The notes under the pieces were generated by a model that worked only from the letters and a program-made list of their open reading frames with translations, was not told where the DNA came from and made no database searches. The position numbers and the translations under genes were made by a program. Of a stretch of 64,000 nt of DNA, positions 42,432 through 52,559 are shown piece after piece (positions within the stretch are counted from its first letter, which is position 1; each line of letters begins with the position of its first letter). The stretch is from Kappaphycus alvarezii. Its lineage: Eukaryota > Rhodophyta > Florideophyceae > Gigartinales > Solieriaceae. The stretch is from NCBI GenBank assembly GCA_002205965.3, contig NADL03000113.1:1-64000 (forward strand), in the 5' to 3' direction.

Positions 42432-43835
42432 TGATGTGCGCTAAATTTGCACCGGAAAAATAAAATCTAGAAGAGGACCAAATTCGGATACAGTATTGGA
42501 ATTTGCAAGATATTTTTACATTTTCTGAATTTGCAAGATATTTTAATTTGAATGCGTGTGGCAAATTCATGGGTTGATTTTTTATTTTAGGACACGTGTC
42601 ATTAGTAGATGTCATTACACGTCCAATGTCGTCATACTTTTCGAAGACGTCGCAGTATTTAAAGTTCGAAAACGACGTCGTTGAGGTAAACCCCCCACCA
42701 ATCAACTACCCCATCGTATCACCCCTTTTTGGCCCTTAACATGACGAACCTCTGCCCTTCCCTCACCATCACCAAGCCATCCAGAGGCCGTCTTCCTCTC
42801 AACGCTCTGTCCCTGATGGCAAATGGTCCAACCGACTACGATGATTACTGTAGAAGATTGGACAGGGAACGCGTTCGGGAGTGGATCCGCCGTAACTGAT
42901 TCGAGCAGGTAGAAGAGAAAGAGGATGAGAAAGAGGAGGAGAAAGAGGAGGCAGAGGAAGCAGAGGAAGCAGAGGAAGAGGAGGCGGAAGAGGGGGCAGA
43001 GGAGGAGGATGAAGAGGAGGAAGAGGAGGACTGGGTGGACCCGTGGGAGCCACTAGTGTACAGCGGTGGGGGAGTTCCCATGGAGAACGAAGGGGAGACT
43101 GAGGAGTAATCTTGATCTCTGGCTCTTCTGACGAAGATGAAGAGAATGGTGAAGAGGAGGATGAGGAGGAGGGGGAGGAAGACATGGAAAGTGCTGGAAT
43201 AGTGGGGAAGGGACCGGAAAATATGGACCAGGTGGTCCCGACTCTGGAACCGGATGGGGCCATCTTCAGTGGTCTAGATATTTCGCAGGAGGTAATCGAG
43301 AATTCTAAACCGTTCGTGGATATTTGTGGGACTTCCTGGGTGGAATGGATATTCTGGGGGAACTGTTTGGCTCTCATATAGAGGACTAAGATATTAAGGA
43401 AGGAATCTAGATATTTATCCTGATAGTATCTGCTGTCAGTCTTTCTCGTTCACACGATTCCAATTGATGCATTTTATGGTTCTTAGTATGTTTCTTTGAG
43501 ACTTTAGGGTTAGCAAAAAAGTCTATAGAAGCTGGGTAAACTTCCTCCTCTTGTGAAGGGGACGCAAATTGGCAGACAACTTCAAGTCAAGTCCCGAGTA
43601 GTAGGAAGTTGAGAGTCAACTTCAGACCAATAAAACATTTTCCTATGCTGGTCGCAGAGCGTCAGTGGTAGACCCTACCCCTTCTATACTTGCTTGTAGC
43701 CCTCTCATCTGTCGTTCTTACCCAACCCTTCTTCTTCGTTCAACTATACCTCGTAGCACTTTTGTCGCTTGCAACACCTCCTTCTTGGGGTAATTGGTTC
43801 TGAATATCTCTTCTCCCGACGATTTACCTTTATCA
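42432..43835 (+). repeat. acidic-ORF LTR family, copy c (solo LTR)
   Basis: A 1404-bp unit from TGATGTGCGC to TTTATCA, flanked by GATCC (42427-42431) and GACCC (43836-43840), a 5-bp target duplication with one mismatch. Promoter-like GTATTTAAAG lies at 42655. The coding region is 42741-43389. A second TATA-like region (GTCTATAGAAGC) is at 43521, about 315 bases before the end. No primer site follows, so it is a solo LTR. Its first 300 bases match copies 1 and a closely (subfamily A). Confidence 0.75.
42741..43389 (+). pseudogene. acidic LTR-encoded protein, copy c
   Basis: An ATG at 42741 gives MTNLCPSLTITKPSRGRLPL, ANGPTDYDDYCRRLDRERVR and EWIRRN, then a TGA stop where copy a has Cys. The same frame continues as a Glu-rich tract of about 40 residues and DWVDPWEPLVYSGGGVPMEN, ending at TAA at 43107. 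The frame then shifts by -1 into GVILISGSSDEDEENGEEED, with no ATG of its own. It runs to NMDQVVPTLEPDGAIFSGLD, ISQE and PFVDIC, where one lost base destroys the final DIL..LFGSD frame. The 43100-43109 junction (TGAGGAGTAA) closes one frame and opens the other. Confidence 0.6.
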
Positions 43836-43865
43836 GACCCTTTATAATCACGATGTTCTATCCCC

Positions 43866-44903
43866 AGTATTCCTGCGAATGATTCTTCGCCCGGCAAGTG
43901 GGGTCACGCCCAGGAAGGATTGCCTACATGCCCTGACAAAGTTCCTCAACCTTTGTTTGAACGGCGATCTGCCGGCCGCGTGCCGCCCGTATTTCTGCGG
44001 AGCCGTCTTACTGCGCTGCAGAAGCCAAACGGAGGAATCCGCCCGATCGCAGTTGGGATTCTCTGCCAACGCCTAATTGTAGGCTCGAGGCTCGCGAAAG
44101 CCACCCACGCCATCCGCTCCTACCTTCTGCCCCATCAGGTCGGGGTAGGCGTCAGAACGGCACCGATGCAATATTCATTCTGTTCGTCGTGTTTCCCAGA
44201 GATCCGAGTTCCACGATCACGTATGAGTCCTGATCGATGCTCGCAACGCTTTCAATTTCATCTCCCGCTAGCTCATTCTGGAATCCGTACAGACACATGC
44301 CAAGGCCTCGCACGATGGTACAATCTTGTTACGATGCTCCTGCAGAGCTTGTTTTCGGACCCTACTATGTCTGTAGTTCAGAGGGCACTCAGCAAGGTGA
44401 TCCCCTCGTCCCTTGCTGTTTTCCCTAGCTCTCCATCCTCTCTTGCTATCGTTACAGGAGAAGTTCTCCCCTGCTTTTAACTCTTGGTACGGCAGATGAC
44501 GGTAACATTGTTCTTCCTAGGACCCAAGCCGCCACTGCCATCCGTTTCGTCCAGCTTGAGGGAGGTCCACCAGGATTCCAGCTCAACCTTGCCAAGACCC
44601 AAGTTTACGGCTTCTCCCCTTCCTACTCCCTTTGGCACTTCCTTATCCCTTTCCAGCCCCCCGGGTTTCGTCGTGCTGGGATCCAGATTGGCTCGGACCC
44701 TTTCGTTTCCAAAATTTTCGCAGGCCGCCAAAACGCAGTTGACCGCATCTTCCAATCCCTTCGAGACTTGGATGATGCTCAATTGGATTTCGACTTACAC
44801 CACTTCTGCGCGAACGCCTCCAAGGTCATGCACCTGCTACGTACGCTTCTCTCCACTCAATCTGCGGTACTCGCCGCTAGCTTCGATCAGAAGCAGAGAG
44901 AAG
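43866..44903 (+). pseudogene. R2 reverse transcriptase part
   Basis: Frames read LTALQKPNGGIRPIAVGILC (44000-44060), SRLAKATHAIRSYLLPHQVG (VGV) and, shifted, SLIDARNAFNFISR (DARNAFN holds the first catalytic Asp). GDPLVPCCFSLAL-type sequence follows, then an ADDGTLFLP segment near 44490 (the YADD box, split by one frame change). FQLNLAKTQVYGFSPSYS and AGIQIGSDPF come next. These are RT domains 2 to 7 of a non-LTR type. The sequence stops being coding at the LTR insertion. Confidence 0.65.
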
Positions 44904-45980
44904 TGATAGGGATAAATCGTCGGAGAAGAGATACTCAGAACCAACTACCCCAAGAAGGAGGTGTTGCAAGCGACAAAAGTGCTACCGTGGTATAGTTGAA
45001 CGAACAAAAAGGAGTTTATATGGAAGAGAGTTGAGAGGCTACAAGCAAGTATGGAAGGGGCATGGTCTACCACTGATGCTCTGCGATCAGCGTAGGAAAA
45101 ATGTTTCTTGGGTCTGGAGTTGACTCTGAACTTCCTACTACTCAAAACTTGGCTTGAAGTTGTCTGCCAACTTGCTTGACCTCTCCATGAGGAAGCAGTT
45201 TACACAGCTTATATAGACTTTTGGCTACCCCTAAAGTCCGAACAAAACTACAAAAGGTACCAGGAAATGCATAAAAACAATTTGTGTCGACGATATACTC
45301 TAATCAAAAGATACTTAAGAAACTAACAATCAATGAAATCCTCTTATTTCCCTTTCTCTAAGTCAGATCCAAACAACTCCTCCAAAATATCCATGCTGCC
45401 CAAGTAGTCCCACAAATATCTGCGAACGGCTCATAGCTCCCTATTTCCTCCTGGGAGATATCTAAACTACTAAAGATATCTCCATCCGGTTCCAGCGTCG
45501 GCACCACTTGTTCCATACTTTGGGGAATAGGGGGCAATGGAGTGTGTTTGGGGTGTTTGGGGGGAGAGGGGTGATGAGTAAAATGATCGGAGACGTTTGA
45601 AACTTGGAATAAAGGGGTTTAAATAGGCTCCTGGGGCAGTTTCTATAGATTAGGAATAGGTAAAGTAAATCTGGAAGGGATTTTGTAGAAGTGCATTTGC
45701 GCCCTTTTTCTCAAAAAAGCGAATTTGGAGGAGGAGGCAAGAAAAAAGGGGAAAAGAACTTGATTCGGGATCGATTCAAAGGGGTAGATACAGTATAAAA
45801 ATATCTAGATAAAATGGAAGTAAATTTGGAGAGGACCGCGGTAATGATAAGCAAGGCTCTCGGAGGACGAGGAAGGACCAGAACTGTAAGCAATTTTGGA
45901 CAAGGGGAGGTAGTACAGTAAACTAAAAGTCTGTAGATGACGGCGACAAAAAATCCGTTCCTATCAGCACGCACCTAACA
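44904..45980 (-). repeat. acidic-ORF LTR family, copy d (solo LTR inside R2)
   Basis: A 1077-bp unit with plus-strand ends TGATAGGG and CCTAACA, flanked by AGAAG (44899-44903) and GGAAG (45981-45985). On the minus strand it has TATTTAAACC (about 45620), the remaining C-terminal ORF, TCTATATAAGC (about 45212) and the shared U5-like end. Blocks upstream of the ORF match copy b (subfamily B). It interrupts the R2 coding sequence, showing that the repeat inserts as a discrete unit. Confidence 0.75.
45345..45516 (-). pseudogene. acidic LTR-encoded protein, copy d (C-terminal module only)
   Basis: The minus strand reads MEQVVPTLEPDGDIFSSLDI, SQEE and YEPFADIC, then a one-base loss in a G run gives GTTWAAWIFWRSC; restoring the alignment with copy b shows the LGSMDILEELFGSDLE codons are still present one frame over. 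The N-terminal module and acidic tract are deleted. Confidence 0.55.
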
Positions 45981-47135
45981 GGAAGCGTTCCACCAATTGC
46001 AGCTGCCCTGTCCAGAGCGAGCCTGGCTCCAAGCCTCTCTCCCCTTCTCCATGGCGGTCTAGGTCTCCTGCAAACTTCAGACATTACCGAGGCTGCTTAC
46101 GCAGCATCTGTAATTGATTCTTTTGGACTTATCTCCGACCTGCTCACTCTTTCCCAGGACCGCCACTTGGAAGAGATCCCTCGGTCCGCCATCTCGCTCT
46201 TATCCTCCCGCCACCCGCAGCTGTCTTCGTCGCTTACAGCTACGGCTCTTTTCGAGCGTTGTTCATCGCCGGTCCCCGGCGAAAGGCTCCAGTCTGCGAT
46301 CACAACTGAACTCATGCTATCGAAGTCCGATAGGTTGTTCTCGTCCGCGGCAGCCCACGACCGAGCACGGCTCCTCTCCGTGCGCACATCCTCCGCACTC
46401 GTCTGTTTTCTCTTCGCTTCCTCACCCCCACCGCGGTACGTACATGTCCTCTTCTACGTGGAAAGTCGCTCTGGCTCTACGTCTCGGCATCGCGCTATTC
46501 CCTGGATCTACTCGCTGTCCGGTCTGCTCCCGCGCTCGGCCGACATCGCACCCGTCTTAGATCCAAGTGGTCAACACGCGTTGACTGCAAATACGAAGAC
46601 GGAATGACTCGTCGTCATCACATCCTCCGCAACGTTCTTGCCCGCTACTGCAAGGAAGTTGGGATCGTCGCCCTCGTCGAACATCCGCTCCTCTACCAGG
46701 TTCCCAACTCATCTGGGCATTCGGAGTCCCCCGCGCTACGAATGGACATTTACATACCCGCTGCATACGGGCTTCACAGTACCGATATCGCCGTCGACGT
46801 TACTGTTGCCCACCCCTCCGCACGCCGCCACATTTCGCCAAGTACGGTTACCGCAGGCGCGCCGCGCAACACTCGCAGAGCGCGAGAAACATCGTCATTA
46901 CGGCACTTACTGCAACCAAAACGATATCCTCCTCTCCCCCGTCGGGATTGATATCTATGGCGCCTTGGGCGACGACGGCAAGGGTTTTTTCCGCCGCCTT
47001 GCTTCCTTCGCTGCTTCCCGTCGCGGTTCCTCCCCTCAACAGGAGCTCCGCGACTTCGTTACCCGTTTTGCATTTAGTCTCCAAATAATGCAGGCGCGAC
47101 AGTTTCTACCCGCCGCCCGCATCCGTAGTTAATTT
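45981..47135 (+). pseudogene. R2 C-terminal part with RLE-like region
   Basis: Frames read SVPPIAAALSRASLAPSLSP, LLHGGLGLLQTSDITEAAYA and ASVIDSFGLISDLLTL (46000-46140), then STWKVALALRLGIALFPGST and RCPVCSRA (46460-46530). Next comes MTRRHHILRNVLARYCKEVG, RMDIYIPAAYGLHSTDIAVD and VTVAHPSAR, then GIDIYGALGDDGKGFFRRLA up to a stop at 47130. CPxC, RHxxLRN and the D-I-x-V-D-V-T pattern match the restriction-like endonuclease end of R2/CRE-like elements. Confidence 0.6.
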
Positions 47136-47329
47136 ATGAATACCCTCCGCACGCTTCTGTGCGACATTGTACAACCTTTAGAGATTTACCACCACCATAA
47201 TCAGGGTTATATCCATTTTGTATTGATTTATCTTGCATGGATAACTTTGCACTAGACATATGCAGGTGCAACAGGCATAGTCTTGAATACCCCACTGTAA
47301 CAAACCTAAAATAATTAGGTTTGAATAGG

Positions 47330-47815
47330 GTGGCTAAACTCTGCATGTTGCGGGGCGCGACATAATACAGACGCCGCACACGTGGACCAAATCGCATAAC
47401 TGAGCTGCTGACAAAGCCGAGTCTTCACTCCTCCCGCCGAGCATGCGCTGCGGGTCGCGACAGCGGCCGCGTATTCGTCGATTACCTTCGACGTCGTCGC
47501 AGACGGCGATCCAAGTGAGTCGAAGGCTGGCGGCACAAACTTCCATCCCAGTTTTGATCGTCCTGGGAGGGCTTCACCGGGGATGGCTGCTACTTTGCTG
47601 GCAAGCTCCCTATTTTTCCGTCTTTACGCTGCATTGGCAACGGCGCGCGCCTCACGCGCTCCAATGGACATGAACCCCTCTTGGAATGGCGATGTTACTG
47701 TGACGTCGTACGCCACCGGGAGGGGCGGCAAGGAGTTGATCTCTTCCGATCTCGTGTACACTAGAATGTATCTCTGCCGGTGTGTTCCCGTATACTTCAA
47801 AAATTCAATTGATTG
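47330..47815 (-). pseudogene. R3: retroelement C-terminal tail
   Basis: The minus strand reads ILVYTRSEEINSLPPLPVAY and DVTVTSPFQEGFMSIGARE (47760-47660), almost the same as R1 40816-40890. After a stop it continues RRKNRELASKVAAIPGEALP, FVPPAFDSLGSPSATTSKVI and LSYAIWSTCAASVLCRAP (47580-47350). This shows the full C-terminal order of the R family: RLE, linker, FDSLG-x-PS motif, W-x(7)-L-x-RAP end. Confidence 0.65.
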
Positions 47816-47939
47816 AACTAAAAACATCTATACTGCCTGGCATGGCTGTGGTTGAATTTTTGAAATTCCAATTTGGATTCCATTCTGTTATCGGAGGGTT
47901 ACTATCCCTCAACATTTTTGATTTCGGAACTACCGTACA

Positions 47940-49550
47940 ACCCTCACGGGCCCCTTGGATAGTCTCCGCCCCGCAATCCGCATTCTGCAGCGCGAGGGTC
48001 TGCTTATGGGCTTCACCTGAATATGGCGAAGAATCGTATTCGCTGACCTCATGTCCCCGTGGCGGAGCGCCTCGCCTTCCGTCGAGAATTCCCCCTTGCC
48101 GAGTGCAACCACGACGGATTTGAACTCCTTGCCGCCCCGCTTGACAATCGGGCTTTTACTGATGACTTCCTCCGGGCCAAGATTGAAAAATGCCGCCGCA
48201 CCCTCCAGCTGCTGCACCATGTAGACGACCCGCGGGCCCGCTACTACATGCACCGATTGTGTGCATCCGCGTGTCTTCTCACCCATGCCCTCCGCCTCGC
48301 CGATCCAGATCACGCCGTTTCCGTTGCGGACGCTTTCGATGCGCTGCAGCGGTCTTCCTACTCGACGCTACACGGCATTTCGCTATCAGACAATGCGTGG
48401 ACACAGATCACCCTGCCCCTACGCCACGGAGGTCACGGGTTCTCCCTCAATTCTCCGTCCCTATATGCCGCAGGCCGCCCCAGCATCATCGAAGCCGCCC
48501 CCGCTCGGGAGAGGACAGCCGCGTTCTCTGCCCTCGTTCCTCTGCCCTCGCGTTCTGCGGTTACCGACGGGACCGACCCTCCCTGCTCGGTCAAGATCTT
48601 CCCATGATCGAGCAGTTCCTGTTCCGCATCTCTGGCCGACCCTACACAGACGACCTGGATCCCTGCAACCCTACTGCCCTCGCTGCTCAGCATATCCACG
48701 TTGTAACATATCTCAAGGATGTGCTGCACGTTGCTCGGGCCAGAGAGCACAGTAAGGACGAACACTGGGTAGCGCACCCACACCCTGACGACCACAGTGA
48801 AGCAGCCGTCCGTCACAGAATTCATGGACTCGCCTTCAGGCAGAGCTACACCTCGGCCTTCCTCCAAGCCCATCCCACCACCGCCACTCACGTATCCAGA
48901 GCCCACTGGCGCTTTATGCCATGCCGGCACCTTGGCCTGCCTGTTTTTGATGATTCCCACCCCCTCAAGTGCGCACACTGCAACAAGACCGTGGACACCC
49001 TCGGGGACCACGCAGCAGATCTCTGCCCCGCTGGGTTTGGCCGTATGCATCGTCGCAACTCTCTTCGCAATGTCTTCGCCTACCGCGTTGCACGCGCAGC
49101 AGGTCTGAACTGTCAATATGAGGTACCACTCCTTGCGCCGGGCACTGAGCTCCGGCCCGCGGACATCTTGGTCCATCTCCCCGCCGCCCCAGACGGCACG
49201 CCCCATTGCCCGTGACATCACCGCCGTCTCGCCCTTCAAGCCTGGCGTCCGCGCCATGGCCTGCCGTGCCGCCACAGGCGCGGCCGAAGAAGCCCACCGA
49301 GACAAGGTCACGGACCTGGAGCGAAGGCTCACCCGGCGGCTACCTCCCGCGTCGGACCAACCGACTCCGGCACCCGCGCTTTGACTTCCAGCCGTTAGCT
49401 TTCGCTTCGCTCGGCATTCTCTCCCCCTCGATCGTCAAATTTATAGAGCGGCTCCTCGCGCGCATTGCGGACCGTCTTCGACGCCGATCCGCACTGTCAG
49501 CAGCCGCATCTACCAGTGGCTCAGTTGCACACTCTGGTCTTCCTTAGCTA
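47940..49550 (+). pseudogene. R4: retroelement C-terminal half with CCHC/RLE
   Basis: The frame from 48059 reads ERLAFRREFPLAECNHDGFE, then RYYMHRLCASACLLTHALRL, DNAWTQITLPLRHGGHGFSL and SLYAAGRPSIIEAA. The 341-codon frame (48190-49215) contributes the end: HWRFMPCRHLGLPVFDDSHP, CAHCNKTVDTLGDHAADLC, HRRNSLRNVFAYRVARAAGL and GTELRPADILVHLP. The C-x2-C-x8-H-x4-C box, RRN and PADI elements are intact. A DITAVSPF segment follows, then PLAFASLGILSPSIVKFIER and LWSSLAMAIMSRVPL. Confidence 0.65.
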
Positions 49551-49667
49551 TGGCGATCATGTCGCGCGTGCCACTTAGGCTCTCATCCACCAACTGTTGT
49601 CACCGTATATGGATCAAACTTCGTCCCACTTGATGGTGCAGTCCGCAGTAGATACTGAACGCATTAA

Positions 49668-49918
49668 ACATTATTCTTCCTATTTTCCTACCGCACGTTA
49701 TATTTGTGCTTGTACAGTGCCCTTTGCAGGCTCCCCATTACAGCCCACCTTCCAGCAAGTGTGCTTACAGCGCTCAGCATATCTTTCATTTGTCAACGCC
49801 CACTACGGTACTTGACCTCCAACCTTCGGGTGTGCTTCGACAGTTATGTACACCGTCTCCTGTGCTCCAAACTCTTGACTTCAGTCTTTCGACACCTAAT
49901 CAATCTCGAGATCAAACA
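49668..49918 (-). repeat. solo Ty3-B-type LTR fragment
   Basis: The minus strand starts TGTTTGATCTCGAGATTG and follows the Ty3-B LTR through GACTGAAG, GGTGGGC-type and CACTGTACAAGCAC blocks to GTGCGGTAGGAAAATAGGAA. The last ~80 bases of the LTR are missing. It is far more diverged from the Ty3-B LTRs than they are from each other, so it comes from an older insertion. It follows directly on the 3' end of R4. Confidence 0.7.
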
Positions 49919-50099
49919 CCACTCTCGAATTTTGCCCTTCACCAGAAATTTTCAGCATGACAGCACTTACCAAACAGAGAGAAAACTTCGATCCGGATCC
50001 ATTACGATCGCAGATCATTGTTTTAACCAATGAGCTGCAGTGCATACGGATGTATAACGTGGCTAGAAAATTTGGATACTTAAACTGTACTACGCTGTC

Positions 50100-51215
50100 C
50101 GGACTGTCACGGTGTCCTTCCTCCTTCGTCAGGCTGGGCCTTCGCTTCGCCGTTTCGCCCTGTCTATCCCTGGGATAGTCGACCATTCGACCCTTGACCC
50201 TCCCACTCTAGCTGCTTCATCCACCAACAACCTAACCCTTCTCAATTGGGTGCAACAAGAGACGTGGGAAAAAGTACATTGGCACGACGATTCCTGGGCG
50301 ACTCCCCAAACCCGACTGCTCACAGCGACGCCGACGTTCGACATCGCATCCGTGGCTTAGCGTTCCGCCGCAGCCCGCTGCGGCCTTTCTCTTCGCCCAC
50401 CCCACGGCAGTAACGAAGGTGCACACCACACACTGGTAGACCATGCTCCGCCGTCACCTCGGCCTGTGTGTAATGACTCGATGCCCCTCAACTGCCACCA
50501 CTGTGACCACCCCTTGGACACCCTTGGGGATCACGCCACCGACCTCTGCTGTCCTGGTTTGGGCCGTCGTCACCGCCAACCTCTGCTGTCCTGGTTTGGG
50601 CCGTCGTCACCGCCATGACTCGCTCTGTTATGCATTTGCGACACACGTTACCCGCGCCGCGGGTCTGGATACTCGGCACGAGGTTCCGCTCCTCGTCCCG
50701 GACATTGAGCTCCGGCCCGCCGATATCCTTGTACAACCCCCTCAACCCCGGAAGGCACAACGTTGCACCCCATTGCGTGTGACATCACTGTCGCCTCCCC
50801 GTTCAAGGCCGCAGTTCACACCAAGGCGACCCAGGTTGCCGGTGGCGCTGCTGAACTGGAGGCCCGCGACAAGGTTACAACTCTGGGAACGCAACCTCGC
50901 CCGATGCCTCCCCGCTCCCTCAACTGGCCCATCTTCTGCGCCTTACACGCCGAACTTCACGTTTCGAACTCTGGCGTTTGATTCCCTGGGTGCGCCTTCC
51001 CCTGGTACAATTGCGTTTATCGAGGAGTTAGTTCCGCGGATCGCGTACAAGTGTCACTCAACACTTGGGGTTTCCGCCGCCGTATCTACCAGCGACTGAG
51101 TTGCACCCTCTGGTCATCCATCGCTCAAGCTATCCTGTCCCGAGCCCCAATGCGCGTGGATGACGATGTGTATCCGGTTAGATCTTAGCCGTATAGTTAG
51201 GACGTGCGCAGTCCC
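50100..51215 (+). pseudogene. R5: retroelement C-terminal fragment with internal duplication
   Basis: Frames read NNLTLLNWVQQETWEKVHWH and DDSWATPQTRLLTATPTFD (50228-50340), RHLGLCV then MPLNCHHCDHPLDTLGDHAT (50480-50540), the CCHC box. A 36-base direct duplication (CCTCTGCTGTCCTGG start) follows at about 50544-50615. Then come ARGSAPRPGH-type broken frames, PIACDITVASPFKAAVHTKA (50770), FTFRTLAFDSLGAPSPGTIA (50960) and LWSSIAQAILSRAPMRV (51105). The tail has CCGGTTAGATCTTAGCCG and AGTAGATACTGAA, shared with R6 and R4. Confidence 0.6.
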
Positions 51216-51219
51216 CAGT

Positions 51220-51535
51220 AGATACTGAATCCAGTAAATTTCTTCAGACTTGTACGAATCCCGCCCCCTTCGCACAACACCCTCCAGGAACCAAACTTCA
51301 ACTTCAGTCCCTGGCTTTCGATTCCTTGGTGCCCCATCCCCCGCCTCTATTCTGTTCTAGAAGACTTCATCCCGCGCATCGCAGAGAAGTTTAACACAAC
51401 CGCAGCAGTGATCCGCAGACGTCTTAAGCAGCGCATAATTTGCACACTGTGGTCTTCTGTTGCAATGGCGATTCTATCGCGAGCCCCACTGCACGTGCCT
51501 GACGTGGGACATCCGGTTAGTTCTTAGCCGTATAG
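51220..51535 (+). pseudogene. R6: extreme 3' fragment of R element
   Basis: Only the end is present: FIPRIAEKFNTTAAVIRRRL (51370-51430) and ICTLWSSVAMAILSRAPLHV (51438-51500), followed by CCGGTTAGTTCTTAGCCG as in R5. It is 5'-truncated, as is common for target-primed non-LTR copies. Confidence 0.55.
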
Positions 51536-51593
51536 TCAGACCTGCAGTGTACACGATAGGGACTCAGTGTGTAATCATATTTACTTCATCTAT

Positions 51594-51788
51594 TGTAGAG
51601 TTACCGTTTATATGGATGAAACGTCAAGTATGGATAGCGATCGTGGCAAGTTGAGGCCGTAATGTCGACGCGTACGTTTTTCCTCAAGTACCGAAGTACT
51701 GTAAGTATTGCTCTTACAGTGATCCATAGTATATAATGATCGGGCGGCGGCCGCTGCTAGCCGATTTGCAACCCATGCCTCTCTCTTT
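51594..51788 (+). repeat. DIRS-like element left direct repeat
   Basis: Aligned with 55595-55790 over its length. It contains CAAGTACCGAAGTACTGTAAG and a TAGTATATAATG word (about 51728) that may be the promoter, 133 bases before the first ORF. Confidence 0.75.
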
Positions 51789-51860
51789 GAGAGTCCCCAG
51801 GCCACTGGCGGTAGGCGCTTTCATACTAGTCCAACGAACTAGACTAAGCAAAAGCTTAAC

Positions 51861-52557
51861 AATGTTTGTCATGGCTACCTCGTTCGATAAGAGTTTAACC
51901 TCCGTCGAGGAGCTTATCGAGAAATATAAGAAGGTTGCGAAAGGGGAGTCTTTGACCGCTGCCGAGATCGACCCGGCATGGCTGACGGCATACGCGGAGA
52001 TGGCACGAAGTTGTCGTGAAGACCACGAGTTTTGGTTGTCTCGTTATCATTACGAGCCAGGCCCCACTGTCTCTGCGTTTGCTGGTGGTTTCTTCGAGAA
52101 TCGGCAATGGCCGATTCGCACTTTTCTTGAAAAGAAATCTGGTATGAAGCCTATCGTGATGCACGAGGCGAACTAGGTCACCGGTATAGGGTATTGGCTT
52201 TCTTTTAAGAAGATTCTATATAGATGCGTCTTTAAGCATTGATGGCGAAGGAACTGGGTAAGGCAGCAAGGTTTGACGTCTGGGCCTGTATGGCAGTTTT
52301 GCTACCGGCTTCGTGTTCTCGGTCTTCGGACTGAATTCTACAAGATGGCGGCAGAAGATCCGATCACTGCTAAGATGATCTTTCCAGGGTTGGAACGACA
52401 GATGGGTATGCCGGCGGCTGACAATAAGGACGAGCCGATGGAGAAGCTCGACTTCCATATTATTACCCAGCTCATGAAGTCCGTAGCTACCTTGAAGACC
52501 AGCAATGCGAAGAGCAAGACTATTGGAACAAAGGGAGGCGCCGCTGATGGGCATTGA
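51861..52557 (+). pseudogene. DIRS-like element ORF1 (gag-like)
   Basis: The first frame (to 52176) from ATG 51861 reads MFVMATSFDKSLTSVEELIE, EIDPAWLTAYAEMARSCRED and GGFFENRQWPIRTFLEKKSG. A short gap with stops and a second frame (52273-52557) follow: YKMAAEDPITAKMIFPGLER and DKDEPMEKLDFHIITQLMKS. Small, helical, charged, preceding RT: consistent with ORF1 of DIRS elements, but no zinc knuckle is visible. Confidence 0.5.
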
Positions 52558-52559
52558 GC

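Larger units (their letters stand above)
43866..47135 (+). mobile_element. R2: non-LTR-like retroelement split by an LTR insertion
   Basis: The first part (43866-44903) holds an RT and the second (45981-47135) the C-terminal half. They are separated by solo LTR copy d, whose flanking 5-mers (AGAAG, GGAAG) look like a target duplication. Related C-terminal fragments follow at 47330-51530. No LTRs of its own and an RT plus C-terminal zinc/endonuclease-like region suggest a non-LTR element with a restriction-like endonuclease, but no poly(A) or terminal duplication was found. Confidence 0.55.

Noticed and set aside
199-45980. Acidic-ORF repeats as DNA transposons or MITEs
   Set aside because: Ends are short TGAT/ATCA as in LTRs rather than long terminal inverted repeats, and copy b abuts a gypsy primer site; an LTR is the better reading.
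48433-49332. 299-codon minus-strand ORF, among the longest frames in the window
   Set aside because: It is antisense to the R4 retroelement, whose plus frame carries the CCHC box and RLE motifs; the minus frame has no recognisable domain.
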